Assembly (NCBI GenBank): GCA_045132235.1
Contig: JBGURX010000007.1
Location: forward strand, 62,001 to 126,000
Length of the DNA: 64,000 nucleotides
From: UBA1756 sp045132235
GTDB lineage: Bacteria > Bacteroidota > Bacteroidia > Bacteroidales > WCHB1-69
Direction of reading: 5' to 3'
Within the stretch, counting starts at the first letter, position 1. The number at the start of each line of letters is the position of its first letter. The notes beneath the pieces were generated by a model. It saw only the letters and a list, made by a program, of their open reading frames with translations. It was not told where the DNA came from and searched no databases. Of the stretch, positions 43,554 to 52,806 are shown in pieces. The translations under genes and the position numbers were made by a program.

Positions 43554-43576
43554 AAATGCCGAACTGAAAAAGTGCG

Positions 43577-44443
43577 CTACATGGCATGAAGCGGCCGGTG
43601 GGCGGCCTGTTTCATCTGGCGTTCCACCTCCTTGATGTGATGACGGGTTCTGTCAGTGAAGAAAGTCTCGGCGAGCCGTTCCTGCACGTACGCGATGCCC
43701 TGCTGCGACGGATGGCACAAGTCGCTGTCGTAGAAGCGGTAATCGCGCAAGTCATCCTGAAACATCTCGTAAACGGGGAAGTAATACGTATCGGGATGCT
43801 GGGCAGTAAGCTGCTCCGCGGCCAAGTGGAGGATGGACTTGCTGAGCTGGTTCTCGTGGAAGCCGTCGGCCAGATGCCGCACCGGACTCACCGTGAACAC
43901 CACCTTCAGCTGCGGGTTGTGCTGTTGCCGCCAGGCAAAGAAGGGTGCGAAAGCCGCCACCACCTCACCAACTGTCGCCCTCCGTTTAGAGAAGGTGGCG
44001 GCGGGCAGCTTGTGGCAGTTGGCCACCACCACCTGCCGTTCCAGATGGTAGTAATAGTAGCTCGTGCCCAGCGTGACAAAGAGGAAGTCGGCTTTCGTAA
44101 GAAAATCAGCGGCGGCTGACAGCTGCTCCTCTATGTTGCGGTGAAAGGCCTCTACATCACGATGGGAGAACCTGCCGTGGTGCGCCAGACTCACCCAGAG
44201 GTCGTCGTGCTGCAGGTAGTATTGCTCCGTCAGGCTGGATTGGCCCGTCAGGAAGTCGAGGCCCTGCGCGATGGAGAGCGGGTTGAAGAGGATGCCGAAG
44301 GGGTTGGCGCAGACCGCAAAGCCACGGTCGGCGAAATAGGAGGAGACATGCTCCGAGAAGCAGGAACCGCAGAACATAAGACGATGCTCCGGCTCAATCT
44401 GAAACGGATAGTGCAGGGGCGGCAGTTCGGTGCGTAACTTCAT
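43577..44443 (-). CDS. GSCFA-domain protein
   Basis: 288 residues with the name-giving motif CGSCFSEH at 25-32, then NPFGILFNP near 47, DVEAFHRNIEEQL and FLFVTLGTSYYY. GSCFA-family proteins belong to the SGNH/GDSL hydrolase superfamily; a nucleophilic Ser in the GSCF motif is assumed. Substrate unknown, with esterase or acetyl-hydrolase activity suggested. It has no signal peptide and follows nrdG by 16 nt, so it is likely co-transcribed with nrdDG under the riboswitch. Confidence 0.9.
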   Translation of the reverse strand: MKLRTELPPLHYPFQIEPEHRLMFCGSCFSEHVSSYFADRGFAVCANPFGILFNPLSIAQGLDFLTGQSSLTEQYYLQHDDLWVSLAHHGRFSHRDVEAFHRNIEEQLSAAADFLTKADFLFVTLGTSYYYYHLERQVVVANCHKLPAATFSKRRATVGEVVAAFAPFFAWRQQHNPQLKVVFTVSPVRHLADGFHENQLSKSILHLAAEQLTAQHPDTYYFPVYEMFQDDLRDYRFYDSDLCHPSQQGIAYVQERLAETFFTDRTRHHIKEVERQMKQAAHRPLHAM

Positions 44444-44459
44444 CGGAACGATGGAACTG

Positions 44460-44912
44460 TTATTTCTTGCGGAAACGCTCGGTGATGTCGTGCCACTCTT
44501 CGCCGTCGCGCTCGTACAGACGCTGGTTGGTGGTGGGTGCCTTCAGACTGCCACATTCGGGCTTGTAGGGACCGGTTTTCACATAGTCGAACCACTCGGC
44601 ATGCTTGGGCATCTCGTTGCGGCCAGAGTACCAGCCCACCTTCATGTTGCCCTTGGCATGGATGTGGCCGGCCAGCTTCTCCACCTCCGGCTTCTCGCCG
44701 TCGCCGCCCATCAGACAGATACAGGTGGCCAAGCCCTTGTAACGGGCCATCAGCAGATCTACAACCTCGGGAGTAAGTTCCTCGCCCTGATCCTCCCACA
44801 AGTGCGGACTGTGACAGTTCTTGCAGTGGTTCGGGCAGTTGGTGATGTTGACAGCGAGGGTGACTTCTCCGGGAATCTCTTGGAAGACGATATCGTAATT
44901 ATAGAACTTCAT
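44460..44912 (-). CDS. nrdG: Anaerobic ribonucleotide reductase activating protein
   Basis: 150 residues from ATG 44912 (ATG 44927 also fits). This radical SAM enzyme generates the glycyl radical in NrdD. The cluster motif is Cys26-x3-Cys30-x2-Cys33 (NCPNHCKNCHSP), with further conserved stretches LWEDQGEELTPEV, CLMGGDGE and KTGPYKPE. It overlaps the nrdD end by 14 nt, the common arrangement. Requires strict anaerobiosis. Confidence 0.94.
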   Translation of the reverse strand: MKFYNYDIVFQEIPGEVTLAVNITNCPNHCKNCHSPHLWEDQGEELTPEVVDLLMARYKGLATCICLMGGDGEKPEVEKLAGHIHAKGNMKVGWYSGRNEMPKHAEWFDYVKTGPYKPECGSLKAPTTNQRLYERDGEEWHDITERFRKK

Positions 44913-47001
44913 GGTTGTTTTTAGCATAATAACGACGATGTTCTTCTTCCTGGCGGGCCTGCGAGAAGTTGCTGACACGCTTCATATAGCCGATGACTCG
45001 GGTCATGTAGTCAATGTCCGTGCTATGGCACACGGGACACTCTTTGAGGTAGCGCTTATCAATATGTCCGCATTTGTTGCAGATGGTGTTCGGGATGTTG
45101 AAGGTGAAATAGTTGCATCCCTCCTGAGCGGCCACACGCAGCAGCTGGCGATACTGGGACTGGCTGAGGTGCTCCTCCAAGTTGAGGTGCAGCGCCGAAC
45201 CGCCGGTGAGGTGCGTGATATATTTACGACCGTGGAGACGGAACTTGTCAAGAATATTAACATTCTTATCTTCAACAACATAGAAATAACTGTTGTAGCA
45301 ATCGCGCGTCACCATGTAACCGTCTTCGCGGTCCCACTTGGCATGTTTGACACCCACATTCTCGGCGGGAATCATCTCGCAGTTGAACATCAGATCCTTG
45401 CTCTTATAGCGTTTGTTGTAGTCTTCAATCATTCCCAGAATCTCCTCCACGAAATGCTGGTATTTTTCGTTGTCGCTGATGGTAATCTTGAGGAACTCGG
45501 CAGCCTCCACCAGTCCGTTGATACCGATGGTAAGGTACTGGCGATTGATGGCGATGTAGCCAGCGTCGAAAAGCGGAAGCATTCCCTTATCCAACAAATA
45601 CTTAAGATTTTCATTATAACAGATTTGTACCTTATGGCAAAGGTCCACCATCTGTTCAAGGAACTCCATATAGGGAATGTTCTGCTTGCAGGCGTACTGG
45701 ATGCAGCGGTTCAGGTTGATGGTGAGCACGCTCTTGGAGCCGGTGGACACGCCGCCAGCGCCCAGCGTATAGCTGAAGCCGTTGTCCTGAATCTCGTTGC
45801 GGAGGCGGCAGCAGCTGCTCAATGAGTCGGCGTTGTCGCTGAGGTAGGTGAAGAAGGAGTGGCCTTCGGCATACATCTCGGCGGTGAATTCGGCGTACTC
45901 CTGATCGAGCACGTCGCCGTCTTTCGAGAGCAGCGCCATGGTTTCCACGGGGAAGGTGAGCATGGTGCGGGTTCGCTCCTTGTTGAACCAACGCATAAAC
46001 CGTTTCTGGAGCCAGTTGAGAGAATCCCAGTCGGGACGGCTGCCGTCGGGAAAGACGAAGTCGCCGAAGAGGCTCTGGAAATAGAACTTGTCGTAGTAGG
46101 CGACATTCCAGAACACCGACTGGTAGTTGCGGGCGCCGGAGGGCTGGTTGATGGAATAAACCACCTGCTGGAAGCAGTCGGTGATCACCTTATCGATGGT
46201 GCGTTTCTTGAGAGAGAGATCCACCACCTCGTCGGCACGCTTGTAGTAGTCGGTGCCGTACTCCTGACCGATGAAGTAGTTCATGTACATCAGGAACTCG
46301 GGGGTGGCGCAGGCGCCGCTGAGCATGCTGGATACCATGAACACCATGTTGATGAAGCCGCCGCAGAACGACTTGAGATTGGTGGGACAGGAGGCGTTGC
46401 CGCCAATGCTCTGGGTGCCGCCGAGCAGCCACGGATACATGGTGATGCTGGCGCAGTAGTTGGCGATGCTGGTCTCGTCGTTTTTATAGATGAAGTGATT
46501 ATTAAGATAATAAAGGTACCTGTCGGAAAGTTCCTTGCCGTACACCTCCTTGATGCGGTCGCACAGCATACGGCGGTTGAGGCGGATGAAGCCCGACTTG
46601 GGCAGCTCGCCGATGAGCGTGGCGATGTTCTTTTTCTCCACGTTGGCGTTGGCGTCGTACTTGCTGCCGGTAGCCGCATTCTGGGCGTTGCAATAATTGA
46701 TAAGGAAGTCGAGTTTTTCCTTCACTTCGCGATCCTCGTAATGCTTCTGGCGGTAGAGGATGAAGGCCTTGGCGACCTCGTAGTAGCGTTCAGCCATCAG
46801 CGAACGCTCCACTTGGTTCTGGATTTCCTCTTCCTGAATGCCGTCGTAGATGTTGAGGCGGCTGAGGATGTTGATCATGGACTCCTGAGTGGCGAAACTC
46901 CCGACGGAGATGAAGGCCTTGGTGATGGCGCTTCGGATTTTGTCAATCGAAAACGGCTCTCTCTTCCCGTTTCGTTTGATAATGTACACTTCTTCGATCA
47001 T
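44899..47001 (-). CDS. nrdD: Anaerobic (class III) ribonucleoside-triphosphate reductase
   Basis: 700 residues. An ATP-cone allosteric domain occupies the N-terminus (YIIKRNGKREPFSIDKIRSAI), then the ten-stranded barrel with motifs such as SIGGNASCPTNLKSF and LTGGSALHLNLEEHLS, the C-terminal zinc site CNKCG-x10-CPVC, and the glycyl-radical segment RVIGYM with radical-bearing Gly671. It reduces NTPs to dNTPs without oxygen, using formate as reductant in this class. Its 5' leader contains a cobalamin riboswitch, so expression probably falls when B12 is present, consistent with an alternative B12-dependent reductase elsewhere in the genome. Confidence 0.95.
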   Translation of the reverse strand: MIEEVYIIKRNGKREPFSIDKIRSAITKAFISVGSFATQESMINILSRLNIYDGIQEEEIQNQVERSLMAERYYEVAKAFILYRQKHYEDREVKEKLDFLINYCNAQNAATGSKYDANANVEKKNIATLIGELPKSGFIRLNRRMLCDRIKEVYGKELSDRYLYYLNNHFIYKNDETSIANYCASITMYPWLLGGTQSIGGNASCPTNLKSFCGGFINMVFMVSSMLSGACATPEFLMYMNYFIGQEYGTDYYKRADEVVDLSLKKRTIDKVITDCFQQVVYSINQPSGARNYQSVFWNVAYYDKFYFQSLFGDFVFPDGSRPDWDSLNWLQKRFMRWFNKERTRTMLTFPVETMALLSKDGDVLDQEYAEFTAEMYAEGHSFFTYLSDNADSLSSCCRLRNEIQDNGFSYTLGAGGVSTGSKSVLTINLNRCIQYACKQNIPYMEFLEQMVDLCHKVQICYNENLKYLLDKGMLPLFDAGYIAINRQYLTIGINGLVEAAEFLKITISDNEKYQHFVEEILGMIEDYNKRYKSKDLMFNCEMIPAENVGVKHAKWDREDGYMVTRDCYNSYFYVVEDKNVNILDKFRLHGRKYITHLTGGSALHLNLEEHLSQSQYRQLLRVAAQEGCNYFTFNIPNTICNKCGHIDKRYLKECPVCHSTDIDYMTRVIGYMKRVSNFSQARQEEEHRRYYAKNNHEVL

Positions 47002-47100
47002 AATAAGGTTATGGTTAACTGGTTGGTTAATGGCAAGTTACAGGGATATATACGGATCCTCACGGACATGTATGCCTTTATCCCGAAAGCTACATTTGAC

Positions 47101-47262
47101 GATGCGGGCAGGTCTTCTGGCTTGTTCCGTTCCCTGCCGCCTTCCCGACAATCGGAGAATTTGTCAGTGGCATAGTGACAGAGAGTGGGGGTAGAACTTT
47201 ACAGCTACGGGAATAGCTCCTGATTTTCACAGGATTCCCTATTAATCCGAGGAACCCGAATC
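47101..47262 (-). ncRNA. Cobalamin riboswitch in the nrdD leader
   Basis: Minus-strand 162-nt aptamer with the conserved blocks in order: a closing P1 (GATTCGGG at 47255-47262 with CCCGCATC at 47101-47108), AATAGGGAAT, the CCTGTGAAAATCAGGAGC arm, TTCCCG-TAGCTGTAA, CCACTG, GGGAAGGCGG, and the B12 box AGCCAGAAGACCTGCC. It lies immediately upstream of nrdD (start 47001). About 100 nt of expression platform separate it from the start codon and no clear terminator stem was found, so translational control is likely. The promoter is at 47269-47276. This is the best-supported regulatory RNA of the window. Confidence 0.92.
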
Positions 47263-47268
47263 GCAGGG

Positions 47269-47276
47269 CAAAAATA
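47269..47276 (-). promoter_or_regulatory. -7 promoter element for the nrdDG riboswitch transcript
   Basis: TATTTTTG on the minus strand, 6 nt before the start of the aptamer P1 stem, placing transcription start close to 47262. Confidence 0.65.
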
Positions 47277-47366
47277 CACTTTTTTTTCATCCCTTTTGGA
47301 CAAAAAAAAGATTTTTTTTCACAATTTTTGGCTGAAATTGTGGATAATTTATTCGGATAAATTTTG

Positions 47367-47374
47367 TACTTTTG
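47367..47374 (+). promoter_or_regulatory. -7 promoter element for the rpiB operon
   Basis: TACTTTTG, 24 nt before ATG 47399. Confidence 0.6.
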
Positions 47375-47398
47375 CAGATTGTGAAAAAGTGTATAGAC

Positions 47399-47827
47399 AT
47401 GAAAGTTTACATTGCATCCGACCACGCTGGTTTTGAGTTAAAAGAGGCCATCAAACAGCATTTTTCCTCCCAATACGAGTGGGAAGATTTCGGCACGCAT
47501 TCGTCAGAAAGCGTTGACTATCCCGACTTCGCGCATCCCCTTGCCGAAGCGGTGGCGAAGGACCCGGACGCCCGCGCCATCCTGATTTGCGGCACCGGCA
47601 ACGGCGTCGCCATGACGGCCAACAAGCACGCCAATGTGCGCGCAGCCCTCTGCTGGGACAAGGAGATCGCCGCCCTCGCCCGCCAGCACAACAACGCCAA
47701 CGTGCTCGTCATGCCCGCCCGCTTCATCCTGCCGGAGACCGCCTTCGACCTCGTCGAGACCTTCTTCAGCACCGACTTCGAAGGCGGCCGTCACCAAAGA
47801 AGAGTAGAAAAAATCAACCTCCGATAG
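47399..47827 (+). CDS. rpiB: Ribose-5-phosphate isomerase B
   Basis: 142 residues, typical length. N-terminal MKVYIASDHAGFELK with Asp8/His9, catalytic Cys64 in ILICGTGNGVAMTANK, and VRAALCWDKEIA then RQHNNANVLVMPARF. It interconverts ribose 5-phosphate and ribulose 5-phosphate in the pentose phosphate pathway. First gene of a compact operon with the LUD/ferredoxin gene (2-nt gap) and DUF4175. Confidence 0.95.
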   Translation: MKVYIASDHAGFELKEAIKQHFSSQYEWEDFGTHSSESVDYPDFAHPLAEAVAKDPDARAILICGTGNGVAMTANKHANVRAALCWDKEIAALARQHNNANVLVMPARFILPETAFDLVETFFSTDFEGGRHQRRVEKINLR

Positions 47828-47829
47828 CT

Positions 47830-48918
47830 ATGGAATTCACCCCTGAAGAAATTCTCGAGTTCTGCCGCACCCGCGCCAACATCATACGGCAGAAATATAT
47901 AGAAGACATGGAGAACAAGCTCACCTCCTTCGACCGTAAGATGAAGGAGAAAGGCTACCAAGTGTTTTGGATATCCGACGAATCCGAACTCACCGAAACG
48001 GTCTTCAGCCTTCTTCCCAAAAACCACTACAACAAGGTGTGCTTCGACCTCCCCAACGTGCCGGAGGACCTGCGCAGCTCCAAGTCCATACGCCCCGTGC
48101 ACTACGCTGACGTGGAAAGCGGTAAGACCGGCGCCTCCTACCTGTTCGTACAGGCCGACTTCGCCATCGTGGAGACCGGCACCCTCGTGCTGCTCAACAA
48201 AAACTCCAAAAACTGCCTCAACAGCATCCCCAACCTCTTCGTGCTGCTCGACATCAGCAAACTGCTCAACAAGGCCTCCGACCTCGAGACCATCCTCTAC
48301 CTGCGCACCCACGCCCACGAACAGCAATACCTCCCCGAAGATGTGAAACTCATCAACCGCCCCTTCTCCCTCATCGAACCCAACTTCAGCGACTCCAGCC
48401 AAGGCGTAACCCATACCCCCGTGCAAATCACCATCTTCCTCTACGACAACGGCGTGACCGACATCATGCAGAACAGCACCCTGCGCGAATCGCTCTACTG
48501 CATCGACTGCGACAAGTGCAAAACCGTCTGCCCCATGTACGAATACACCAAGGAACACACCCCCATCCATATCGTGCGCGACAACTTCCTCCACCACGCC
48601 ACCAACACCGAACACATCATCAAAAACGCCATGCTCTGCGGCAACTGCGATCAGGTGTGCCCCGTGCAAATCCCCATCTGCGACTTGATACTCAAGGAGA
48701 TAGAACTCGCCCGACAGTCACACCCCGGCAAGAGCAGACTCGCCAACACCTTCGACAAACGGAAGAAACTCAACAAAATGAACGGCAAAATCAACCGCTG
48801 GTTCTTCAACAAGACCACGTTCGGCAAGAACAAGATGCTCTACAACTATTTTAAACAACAACAAGATCCCTTCTACAACATCCTCTGGATGCAAGAGAAT
48901 AACGAAAATGACAAATAA
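47830..48918 (+). CDS. LUD-domain iron-sulfur protein (LutB-like)
   Basis: 362 residues. N-terminal LUD domain (about 55-205; VQADFAIVETGTLVLL) followed by a ferredoxin module. The first cluster motif is complete (Cys224, Cys227, Cys230, Cys234P); the second has only Cys270, Cys273 and Cys277 (CGNCDQVCP), one short of the usual four. Related LutB/YkgF proteins act in L-lactate oxidation with LutA and LutC, neither of which is beside it. A basic C-terminal tail (KRKKLNKMNGKINR) follows. The stop overlaps the next start by 11 nt, implying translational coupling. Physiological role uncertain. Confidence 0.8.
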   Translation: MEFTPEEILEFCRTRANIIRQKYIEDMENKLTSFDRKMKEKGYQVFWISDESELTETVFSLLPKNHYNKVCFDLPNVPEDLRSSKSIRPVHYADVESGKTGASYLFVQADFAIVETGTLVLLNKNSKNCLNSIPNLFVLLDISKLLNKASDLETILYLRTHAHEQQYLPEDVKLINRPFSLIEPNFSDSSQGVTHTPVQITIFLYDNGVTDIMQNSTLRESLYCIDCDKCKTVCPMYEYTKEHTPIHIVRDNFLHHATNTEHIIKNAMLCGNCDQVCPVQIPICDLILKEIELARQSHPGKSRLANTFDKRKKLNKMNGKINRWFFNKTTFGKNKMLYNYFKQQQDPFYNILWMQENNENDK

Positions 48919-51900
48919 CGAGGAGATTATACGGCAGAAAATCAGAGAGTTCGTCCGCAAGTACTACCTCAACAGACTCCTTCGCGGCGCACTCATCTTC
49001 ATCATCATCACCCTGATGGTGTTCATCACGTATGCCCTCCTCGAATATTACTCCTACTTCAACACTGCCGTACGCACCACCCTCTTCTTCTCCTACCTCG
49101 CCATCTTCACCGCCACCTTCATCTTTTACATCCTTATCCCCCTGCTCAAAATCTTCGGCGTGGGCAAACAGCTCACCGCCACCCAGATCGCCGAAATCAT
49201 CGGCAAGCATTTCCCCGAAATCGACGACAAACTGCTCAACCTCTTCCAGCTGGAGTCCATGCGCGAAAAGGGTGAATGCAAAAGTGCGGAACTCATCACC
49301 GCGGCCATCGACACCAAGATCGAGAAAATCAAACCCTTCCCCTTCGTCAAGGCCATCCCCTTCAAAAACACCCGCCGCTATATCAAATGGGCACTCATCC
49401 CCGTGCTTCTCTGCATCATCATCTTCTCCGTCAGAAGCGAGATTTTCACCCAATCCACCGAAAGAATCGTCCATTACGACCAATTCTACGCCAAACCCGC
49501 TCCATATTCCTTTGAAATACAAAACGATACCCTCACCACCTTCCAAAACGAAGACTTTGTGCTGCAAGTGAAAATCAAAGGCGACGAAACCCCCGACGCC
49601 CTCTATATCGACCTTGCCGGACGGAAGTACCAGATGTCGAAAACCGACAACATCCACTTCACCTATACCTTCAAGAACCCGCAGGGCGACACGCAGTTCC
49701 ACGTCTTCACCGACGAGACCTCCTCGCCCGACTATACCCTTTCGGTACTCCCCAAACCAGTCATCGTGAGCTTCGCCATGATTCTCCACTATCCGGCTTA
49801 TCTCCACAAAAACGACGAGACCATCGACAACAACGGCGACGCCACCATCCCCGACGGCACGCAGGTGACCTGGGCTTTCTACACCCGCAACACCGACCAG
49901 CTCCAGTTCATCCTCGACGACGAAAAAGAGCCCCTCCGCGCCGAAAAGGGCATCTTCAAGGTGACCAAGACCGTGCGCAGCTCCTTCGCCTACGAAATCA
50001 CCAACAAAAACAAATTCTGCGCCTCCACCGACACCCTCAAGCACAACATCAACGTGGTGCCCGACCAGTACCCCGACATCACCGTGGTGAGCCAGGCCGA
50101 CTCGCTGCTGCCCGACCGCATCTACTTCAAAGGCACCATCCACGACGACTACGGCTTCACCAAAGCCCAGTTCGTCTATTCCAAATACGACAAAAACGAC
50201 AACCTGCTTGAAACCAATCAGATACAAAACATCCCCATCAACTCCATGCTCACCGTGCAGGACTTCTACCACTACTTCGATGCCGGCGTGCTGAGATTGG
50301 AACCCGGCCAGCGCATCGACTACTACTTCCAAGTGTTCGACAACGACGGCATCAACGGTCCCAAGGCTGCCCGCAGCGCCGCCGAGACCTACCGCGTGAT
50401 GACCGAAGAGGAGATCGACGAGCAGCTGCAGAACAGCAACGCACAGACCAAGAGCGACTTGAAAGAACTCATCGACGACTCGAAAGACCTGCTGAAAGAG
50501 ATTGACAAACTGCAACAGCAGATGATGCAGAACAAGGAAATGTCGTGGCAGGACAAGAAGAAACTCCAAGAGCTGACCGAGAAATACGAAGAGTTGAAGA
50601 AGCAGATTGATGAGATGAAACAAGCTCAGAATCAGCAGAATATGATGGAGGATAAATACAAGGACATTCCTGAAAACCTCATCAAAAAGCAGAAAGAATT
50701 GGAGGAACGCTTCAACAACGTGCTTTCCGATGAAATCAAGGAGATGTACGAAAAACTCCAGAAGATGATGGACCAGCTGAACCAGCAGAACAGCAACAAG
50801 GAGGAGGTGAAGAAGACGGTTCAGGATGTGAAAAACAATACGGAAGAGCTGAACAAGACCCTTGACCAGCAGCTGGAACTTTTCAAGCAACTGGAGTTCG
50901 AGAAGAAGTACAACGACATCATCGACAAGGCGAAAAAGATGGCCGAAGAGCAAAAGGCTCTCTCCAAACAGAGTGAACAGAAGGCCATTGACAAGCAGGA
51001 ACTTCTGCAAAAACAGCAGGACATTGAAAAGCAGTTCAACGAGTTAAAGAAAGAGATCAACGAGCTGAACCAACTCAACAAGGAGCTGGAAGACCCCAAC
51101 AAACTGTTGGATACGAAGGAGTTGCAGCAGCAGATCGAGCAGGATTTCAAGGAGAGCAAGGATGCGCTGAACAAGAACAACCGCAGCAAGGCGGCCTCGA
51201 GCCAGCAGGATGCCGGCGAAAAGATGGAGGAGATGGCGGAAAAGATGGAGGAGAACATGCTGGATAACGAAGAGGAAGATCTGGAAGAAGACATGGAGAG
51301 CCTGCGCCAGATTTTGGATAACCTCGTGCAGATCTCCTTCAACCAAGAGTCGAACATGGAGCGGTTGCGCCCGCTGAGCCAGCACTCGTCGCAGCTCACC
51401 GACATCGCCCGCACGCAGCACAACATCCTTGAGAACATGCTGATGGTGGCCGACTCGCTCAACGCGCTGGCCCGCCGCCAGAGCGCCGTGAAGCCTTTCA
51501 TCAACGAGGAGGTCGGCAAAATCAACTCCTACGTCAACTCAGCCATCGCATCGCTGAAAGACCACAGGGTACAGAACGCCCTCTCGCAGCAGCAGTTTGC
51601 CATGACCAGCATGAACAACCTCGCCCTCATGCTCGCCGAATCGATGAAGGAGGTGAAGCAGAAACAGAACGAGTGCAAGAACTGCAAGAACAAAAACAAG
51701 AGCGGGAAAGGCTCGTGCAGCAATCCGGGAGGAAAAGGCAAGACCAAGACCGCCCGCGAACTGCAGCAGCAGCTCAACCGGCAGATGGAAGCCCTCAAGC
51801 GGAGCATGGAGCAGGGCAAGAAAGAGGGACAGCAAGGCCAGAACGGGCAGTCCATCAGCGAACAGCTCGCCAAGATGGCCGCCCAGCAGGAGGCCATCCG

Positions 51901-52276
51901 CAAAATGATGCAGGAGTACGAGGACGCCCTCAAGTCGGAGAACGGCGTGGGCGACAAAGCCATCGAACAGATGATCCGCGACATGGAAAAGACGGAGAAA
52001 GACCTCGTGAACCGCAACATCACCTCCGAAACCATCAACCGGCAGAAGAACATCGAGACCCGCATGCTGGAGAGCGAACGCGCCCAGATGCAGCGCGAGC
52101 AGGATGAGAAGCGGGAGAGCAACGAAGGCCGGGATGTGGTCAATCCCAACCCGCCCAAAGAGTGGAACATGGACAAGAAATCGCAGCAGCAGATTGAGAT
52201 GCTCAAGTCCATCCCGCCGAGTCTCAATTATTATTACAAAGAAAAAGTCAACCAGTATTTTTATAACATCGAATAA
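48908..52276 (+). CDS. DUF4175 family large coiled-coil membrane protein
   Basis: 1122 residues. Three hydrophobic segments at the N-terminus (about 26-46, 55-80 and 159-175), a beta-rich periplasmic-type region to about 490, then very long coiled coils with Q/K/E-rich heptads (about 490-850), and a basic C-terminal half (ARELQQQLNRQMEALKRSM). DUF4175 proteins are common in Bacteroidota and often sit beside a small ATPase-like protein, as here; their function is not established, though envelope or chromosome-linked scaffolding is guessed. Overlaps the LUD gene by 11 nt. Confidence 0.88.
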   Translation: MTNNEEIIRQKIREFVRKYYLNRLLRGALIFIIITLMVFITYALLEYYSYFNTAVRTTLFFSYLAIFTATFIFYILIPLLKIFGVGKQLTATQIAEIIGKHFPEIDDKLLNLFQLESMREKGECKSAELITAAIDTKIEKIKPFPFVKAIPFKNTRRYIKWALIPVLLCIIIFSVRSEIFTQSTERIVHYDQFYAKPAPYSFEIQNDTLTTFQNEDFVLQVKIKGDETPDALYIDLAGRKYQMSKTDNIHFTYTFKNPQGDTQFHVFTDETSSPDYTLSVLPKPVIVSFAMILHYPAYLHKNDETIDNNGDATIPDGTQVTWAFYTRNTDQLQFILDDEKEPLRAEKGIFKVTKTVRSSFAYEITNKNKFCASTDTLKHNINVVPDQYPDITVVSQADSLLPDRIYFKGTIHDDYGFTKAQFVYSKYDKNDNLLETNQIQNIPINSMLTVQDFYHYFDAGVLRLEPGQRIDYYFQVFDNDGINGPKAARSAAETYRVMTEEEIDEQLQNSNAQTKSDLKELIDDSKDLLKEIDKLQQQMMQNKEMSWQDKKKLQELTEKYEELKKQIDEMKQAQNQQNMMEDKYKDIPENLIKKQKELEERFNNVLSDEIKEMYEKLQKMMDQLNQQNSNKEEVKKTVQDVKNNTEELNKTLDQQLELFKQLEFEKKYNDIIDKAKKMAEEQKALSKQSEQKAIDKQELLQKQQDIEKQFNELKKEINELNQLNKELEDPNKLLDTKELQQQIEQDFKESKDALNKNNRSKAASSQQDAGEKMEEMAEKMEENMLDNEEEDLEEDMESLRQILDNLVQISFNQESNMERLRPLSQHSSQLTDIARTQHNILENMLMVADSLNALARRQSAVKPFINEEVGKINSYVNSAIASLKDHRVQNALSQQQFAMTSMNNLALMLAESMKEVKQKQNECKNCKNKNKSGKGSCSNPGGKGKTKTARELQQQLNRQMEALKRSMEQGKKEGQQGQNGQSISEQLAKMAAQQEAIRKMMQEYEDALKSENGVGDKAIEQMIRDMEKTEKDLVNRNITSETINRQKNIETRMLESERAQMQREQDEKRESNEGRDVVNPNPPKEWNMDKKSQQQIEMLKSIPPSLNYYYKEKVNQYFYNIE

Positions 52277-52288
52277 AACCGCACCATT

Positions 52289-52732
52289 ATGTATACCATT
52301 GAAATTCAAAATCTCAACTTACAAAACGCCCAAGGCCGCGTATTGGGTGCCATTGAAAACCTTTGCGACAGTTTCGGGCTGGAAGAGCAGTTCGGTGTTT
52401 TGTCGTACGGCATGCACGAGCTCGTCTCGCTGATGGAGCGGACTTTCGAGAACCAGAACGACGAGTTTGCCATCAACTTCTACATCCAGAACGACCGTGT
52501 ATCGGTGCAGGTGCTGGCTCCGAAGAGCCTCGGCGACATCGCCCGCATGTTGGAAACGGCCACGTTCGAGGACCCCGAGACGGCCGCTTTCATCGTCAGC
52601 CAGCTGACCGACACCCGCGAGCTACGCAACGACGGCAAGGAGTTGTGGCTCGACATCATGGTGACGCCCACCTTCCCGGTGGCCGACCGTGCCGAAATCC
52701 TCGCCCACCATACCGTGAAGCAGCTTCAATAA
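52289..52732 (+). CDS. Small ATPase-fold-like partner of DUF4175
   Basis: 147 residues, 12 nt after DUF4175. It has no signal peptide or membrane segment. Its alternating helices and strands (LGAIENLCDSFGLEEQFGVL, HELVSLMERTFENQ, AINFYIQNDRVSVQVLA, ELWLDIMVTP) recall the histidine-kinase-like ATPase fold of anti-sigma factors, but the nucleotide-binding N, G1 and G2 boxes are not clear, so activity may be lost. Neighbouring DUF4175 suggests they act together. Function unknown. Confidence 0.7.
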   Translation: MYTIEIQNLNLQNAQGRVLGAIENLCDSFGLEEQFGVLSYGMHELVSLMERTFENQNDEFAINFYIQNDRVSVQVLAPKSLGDIARMLETATFEDPETAAFIVSQLTDTRELRNDGKELWLDIMVTPTFPVADRAEILAHHTVKQLQ

Positions 52733-52806
52733 ATGAAAGGGATTTTAGGACAAATCAACTAGAGGGCTTCCTCTTTCCTCATTTCCCATAGCTTATTGGA
52801 AAAGTT

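Noticed and set aside
47002..47398. Small genes in the riboswitch region
   Set aside because: Open frames there follow the aptamer sequence and show no coding character.
48851..51010. 719-codon minus-strand open frame rich in Leu, Val and Phe
   Set aside because: Antisense of the DUF4175 coiled-coil gene; its hydrophobic look mirrors Glu/Lys/Gln codons on the coding strand.
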